Source: Hymenobacter negativus
GTDB taxonomy: Bacteria > Bacteroidota > Bacteroidia > Cytophagales > Hymenobacteraceae
Assembly (NCBI RefSeq): GCF_017571495.1
Contig: NZ_JAGETZ010000001.1
Coordinates: forward strand, 897,035 to 961,034
Length of the DNA stretch: 64,000 nucleotides
Reading direction: 5' to 3'
Position 1 is the stretch's first letter. Each line of letters starts with the position of its first letter. The position numbers and the translations under genes were made by a program. Shown in pieces: positions 61,073 through 64,000 of this stretch. The notes beneath the pieces are model-generated. The model saw only the letters and a program-made list of their open reading frames with translations, ran no database searches and had not been told where the DNA came from.

Positions 61073-61633
61073 TTATTCCCGGAAAAATATTCCTCCCGGC
61101 ACCGCCAACACCAATCCAAAAAGCAGAATGCGTTCAAAGGTACTGATGGCTAAGCCCTGCGGCGTCGTCATACTGACCACATTCTGCTCCTGCTGTCGGA
61201 TTTGCGCTTCGCTTTGCTTCACCTTAGAGTTTTCCAGCTGCTGTACCCGCACTATCTCGGTTACCTCAGCCCGGTTGCGCGCCAAGGCTGTTTCACCGGC
61301 GCCATACGCCAGCCCCAGCACGCCCAGGCCCGATACGACAGCTGCAATAAGCACTGTAAGCAACCCAACTTTCAATGAGCGGCCCAGGCCAGGCTTCTCC
61401 GGTTTCAACTGCTGCCCGAGCCACCATTCGTTGGCCACGGCTACCAATGGTACCAGCATTTGCGCCATTATTTGCTTTGGTCCGAAACCATTATTACCGG
61501 TTAGCTGCAGGCCCACCGTCCATATCACGCCCAGCAGCCCAACACCCAAGCCGGCTCGCACTGCCAGTCGCGTAGCCAGTCCCGCCAACGAGTCAGTTCC
61601 GGAAAGCTTCGGTTGTAAGGAAGAATCAGCCAT
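61073..61633 (-). CDS. DUF4199-like membrane protein
   Basis: 186 aa. Four hydrophobic segments (RAGLGVGLLGVIWTVGL, MLVPLVAVANEW, VGLLTVLIAAVVSGLGVLGL, ERILLFGLVLAVPGGIFF) and a helical, charged loop (~130-158, RAEVTEIVRVQQLENSKVKQ). Order and spacing follow DUF4199 proteins but the signature is weaker than in its neighbour 30 bases downstream. Likely a diverged duplicate; function unknown. Confidence 0.65.
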   Translation of the reverse strand: MADSSLQPKLSGTDSLAGLATRLAVRAGLGVGLLGVIWTVGLQLTGNNGFGPKQIMAQMLVPLVAVANEWWLGQQLKPEKPGLGRSLKVGLLTVLIAAVVSGLGVLGLAYGAGETALARNRAEVTEIVRVQQLENSKVKQSEAQIRQQEQNVVSMTTPQGLAISTFERILLFGLVLAVPGGIFFRE

Positions 61634-61702
61634 AGTGCGTGCAGCAATTAAAGCCGAAAGATACGCGCCTCCATTCCTTCAGGCCACCGGCTAGTGCCGT
61701 TA

Positions 61703-63763
61703 TCAGGCTACTGCCCCAGCTATTCTAACACGTGCGCCTCGCCCCCCGAACCGCACCAACAGGGCTTCAATCAGCAAGCAAGCCAGTGCCAAGGCCAGAA
61801 AATAGCGCCACAACGGATAGCCGGTTTGCTCTGCCTGGAATTTTGCCAGCCCAGTACCATCAACTCCGGCCTCTACTACCCGAATATTTGGTCGGTTTGG
61901 CCCAATCATTTGCCGCAACTCATCCGCCGAATAAGCCACCAGGTTAGACTCTCCCTTGTCCTGATTAAACGCCAGCGTAGTTACTACCTTCCCACGCCGT
62001 TGCACCTGGTAAAAGCCGGGCGCATCCATCCCAGCTGGCAATTCCAGGTGCAGGTCACTGCCGACTAATCGTTGCGCCGGAATCAGCGTTAAGCTGTCGC
62101 GCACCAATCGGAAGCCTGCTTCGTCAGCTCGAGCAGTTTCATCCGCAACATCAGCTACCGGTAGCTTCAGGCTCACCGCTGCCTGCGCCAGTTGATAGGC
62201 TGGCAGCTGCTCATTCTGGTAACTCAGCATGGCCATCCGGTACATCACAGGTACAAACAACGCATGTGAAACAAAGTCTGAATACTCTTTCGCGAAAGGT
62301 GCCGAGAACACATATACCTGCCCTGCTCCACTAGCAAAGCTGGCTAGGTAGCTCTCGCCATCCCGTAGCCTCAGGATATCATTTCCTGTCCGTGACCATC
62401 GCAATACAGGTGCCACCCGCGGCATGGTCACGGCGCGCTGCTGCGCCCCAAATACATCATGAAAGAACGGTTCCCGGGCATTTGGCATGGCCACTTCTCG
62501 TAGTTCCGGCGCCCCCGCCCGAGTTTCCCATTGTACCGCTCCCAGCCCCATTTCCTTAAATAGCTGCTGATAGGACTCATGGCCTTTGCTTGCTGCCGAA
62601 GGAATCACCACTACACTTCCCCCCCGCTTCACCACTCCCCGCAATGCTTCCCGCAACCCCGCATCCACTTGCTCCAACTCCCGAACCAACACCAGATTAG
62701 TTTGCCTTAAAGCGCCATAATCTACACTTCTTGGCTTTACAAACGTGTACGTAAACAGTGGCTCATTTCCATAAAGCTGCTGTGCTATCGGCTCCTCCCC
62801 AATCTCCATTACCCGAATTGCCGCCGCAGGCTGCAAAGTGAAGTAGTAAGTGTTATCAAACGTCACTGGCACATCTTCCGTCACCACTCGGCCAAGCGCC
62901 AATGCAGCGTCGCTCACCTGCACCTGCACCACTGAAGTCACCGCCTGAGCCGGCTGGATGCTCACTCGGTAAGCAGCAGCTTGCCTGTCCCCAAGAAATA
63001 CTTTCACAGCACAGTCGGTTGCGGTTGTCACCCCACCGTTTCGCAAGCGTATATGCAGCCCCACATTCGTACGCACCCGCAAGAATGCATCGTCGAGCCA
63101 CACACTGTCAACATAAATGTTTCCTACGGCTTTGGCAGCTACCGGTACTAATACTGTCTCTCTTTTTCCTAGCTTATCTAGGAGCGAAGTATTGAATGTT
63201 TGCTTTTGAAAATCAGCAAATAGATACAGGCTCCGACCCCGCTCGTTCTCATCGGCAACAGTTTCCCGAAGCATCGTCAGTGGATTACGCGCCGCCAGCT
63301 TCAACTCGGTCAATTTCGCCTGATAAACAGCTTTAGTCAACGCCACCTGCCCACCATTTATCAAACGAAACCGCTCTCCAGAAGCAGCAGTACGCCCCAA
63401 CGCCTCAGCTCCCGCAACAGCTTCTCCAAACAATGAGCCTTGCCCCAAAGCCTTCCCCTGCATGCTGAATGAATTATCAACCAGTACGTCCACCCCCGTC
63501 GAAGGAGTTACAGCAGTTCGTTGGGCGGGAATAAAAGGTTGGCAAAACACCATTACCAGGGCCACAATGCCCAGCACTCTGGCCGATAATATCAACAGAT
63601 GCTGCAAGTTCCGGTGTCGCACCGTCACCATCTCAACCTCTCTGATAAAAGCCGTATTGGTAAATAGCAGCCTTTGAGGCCGCCGTAACTGCAACAAATG
63701 AATAACGATTGGAATAGCAATAGCCCCCAAACCCATCAAAAACCACGGAAACAGCAACTCCAT
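61703..63763 (-). CDS. BatA domain (double-transmembrane) protein with VWA-like domain
   Basis: 686 aa. N-terminal BatA/aerotolerance module: two transmembrane helices with FPWFLMGLGAIAIPIVIHLL and the conserved RRPQRLLFTNTAFIREVE (residues ~5-48). A VWA-type domain has a MIDAS-like DNSFSM at ~93-98. The middle ~450 residues are beta-rich with a glutamine-amidotransferase-like stretch (LVLVRELEQVDAGLREALRG, GGSVVVIPSAAS). A last helix (~655-675) with Arg-rich tail anchors the C-terminus. Family members occur in Bacteroidota Bat operons linked to stress; no MoxR or BatD gene follows here. Role inferred only. Confidence 0.85.
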   Translation of the reverse strand: MELLFPWFLMGLGAIAIPIVIHLLQLRRPQRLLFTNTAFIREVEMVTVRHRNLQHLLILSARVLGIVALVMVFCQPFIPAQRTAVTPSTGVDVLVDNSFSMQGKALGQGSLFGEAVAGAEALGRTAASGERFRLINGGQVALTKAVYQAKLTELKLAARNPLTMLRETVADENERGRSLYLFADFQKQTFNTSLLDKLGKRETVLVPVAAKAVGNIYVDSVWLDDAFLRVRTNVGLHIRLRNGGVTTATDCAVKVFLGDRQAAAYRVSIQPAQAVTSVVQVQVSDAALALGRVVTEDVPVTFDNTYYFTLQPAAAIRVMEIGEEPIAQQLYGNEPLFTYTFVKPRSVDYGALRQTNLVLVRELEQVDAGLREALRGVVKRGGSVVVIPSAASKGHESYQQLFKEMGLGAVQWETRAGAPELREVAMPNAREPFFHDVFGAQQRAVTMPRVAPVLRWSRTGNDILRLRDGESYLASFASGAGQVYVFSAPFAKEYSDFVSHALFVPVMYRMAMLSYQNEQLPAYQLAQAAVSLKLPVADVADETARADEAGFRLVRDSLTLIPAQRLVGSDLHLELPAGMDAPGFYQVQRRGKVVTTLAFNQDKGESNLVAYSADELRQMIGPNRPNIRVVEAGVDGTGLAKFQAEQTGYPLWRYFLALALACLLIEALLVRFGGRGARVRIAGAVA

Positions 63764-64000
63764 AAGTAACGCAATGCTTAAGTCAGCCGAAATTACATCC
63801 TATAAAACGGCTAAACCGCATAAAGCACCGACAAGGCTGCTTTGTGCATTCACAAAAAATGGCATCGACTAAATATAAAATTATTCCCTTACGGTCTTAT
63901 CTGGCCGCATGTCGGAAACATTTAAACACTTAAAACGCAAAATGCCCCGGGCGGCTGGTGAAAGCGGCGCGGGGCATTGGGCAACAAGGTTGGCGGCGAC
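63764..64000. other. end of window, upstream region of the BatA-like gene
   Basis: A nine-bp hairpin AATGCCCCG/CGGGGCATT at 63941-63978 may terminate a gene lying beyond the window. The rest is AT-rich (63780-63930) and should hold the promoter of the BatA-like gene; only near-consensus TAATTTCG was seen on the minus strand. Confidence 0.45.

Noticed and set aside
1..64000. tRNA, rRNA, riboswitch or prophage signals
   Set aside because: No cloverleaf, rRNA core, known riboswitch core, integrase or phage structural gene was recognised on reading both strands; by-eye reading cannot exclude a small RNA.

Overview
The window looks like chromosome of a GC-rich Bacteroidota of the Cytophagales, most likely Hymenobacter or a close relative. 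Several secreted proteins end in a type IX secretion (T9SS) type A sorting domain. Gene starts lack Shine-Dalgarno sequences, and several are preceded by the Bacteroidota -7 element TAnnTTTG. Lineage-typical families are present: DUF4199, BatA-like, HelD, LytS/LytTR pairs and ABC-permease/M1-peptidase fusions. There is no phage, plasmid, CRISPR, rRNA or tRNA signal; this is ordinary chromosome with accessory surface-protein modules.

Layout. 0-1.5 kb: end of a DEAD-box RNA helicase. 1.5-6.7 kb: two secreted pectate lyases (PL1 and PL9) with almost identical accessory modules and T9SS tails. 7-14.4 kb: a minus-strand housekeeping block (SDR, MenA, glutathione peroxidase, HelD, LOG protein, ArgS). 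14.6-18.7 kb: small lipoprotein and secreted protein, SDR plus AraC regulator, ADP-ribosylglycohydrolase. 19-23.5 kb: ABC ATPase and a permease-M1 aminopeptidase fusion. 23.9-29.1 kb: lipoprotein, LytTR two-component pair, an AT-richer esterase, an unknown helical protein. 29.2-29.45 kb: a 21-bp tandem repeat array. 29.7-32.6 kb: divergent arginase and arginine decarboxylase. 32.6-40.7 kb: HAD phosphatase, protoporphyrinogen oxidase, polyprenol-phosphate glycosyltransferase, TerC, a GT51 transglycosylase with a large AsmA-like N-terminus, PurB. 40.8-55.4 kb: the main accessory region, with five intact secreted beta-propeller proteins (three T9SS cargo, one lipoprotein, one with only a signal peptide), one decayed copy, an HTH protein and a Cys-rich GT9 enzyme. 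55.4-58.2 kb: a broken DUF1801 gene, a DoxX-like membrane protein and a tandem pair of small tail-anchored proteins. 58.3-63.8 kb: two glycosyltransferases, two DUF4199-type membrane proteins and a BatA/VWA protein.

Themes. (1) Pectin: PL1 plus PL9 would cleave polygalacturonate outside the cell, and both carry the same carbohydrate-binding and sorting modules. (2) Surface display: the propeller family exists in T9SS, lipoprotein and plain secreted versions within 15 kb, with ~150-bp internal DNA repeats. (3) Arginine: arginase and arginine decarboxylase are head to head and compete for one substrate.

The most unusual signals are non-coding. A family of GTAG...CTAC palindromes resembling REP/REPIN elements sits exactly on gene boundaries. 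A second family shares a CATCCTGAGC core. Two long inverted repeats carry stop codons inside their arms, and a perfect 48-bp palindrome caps a decayed T9SS gene. Three genes have TAnnTTTG exactly 4 nt before the start codon, which predicts leaderless mRNAs. Residue positions are counted by eye and may be off by a few; no database search was possible.
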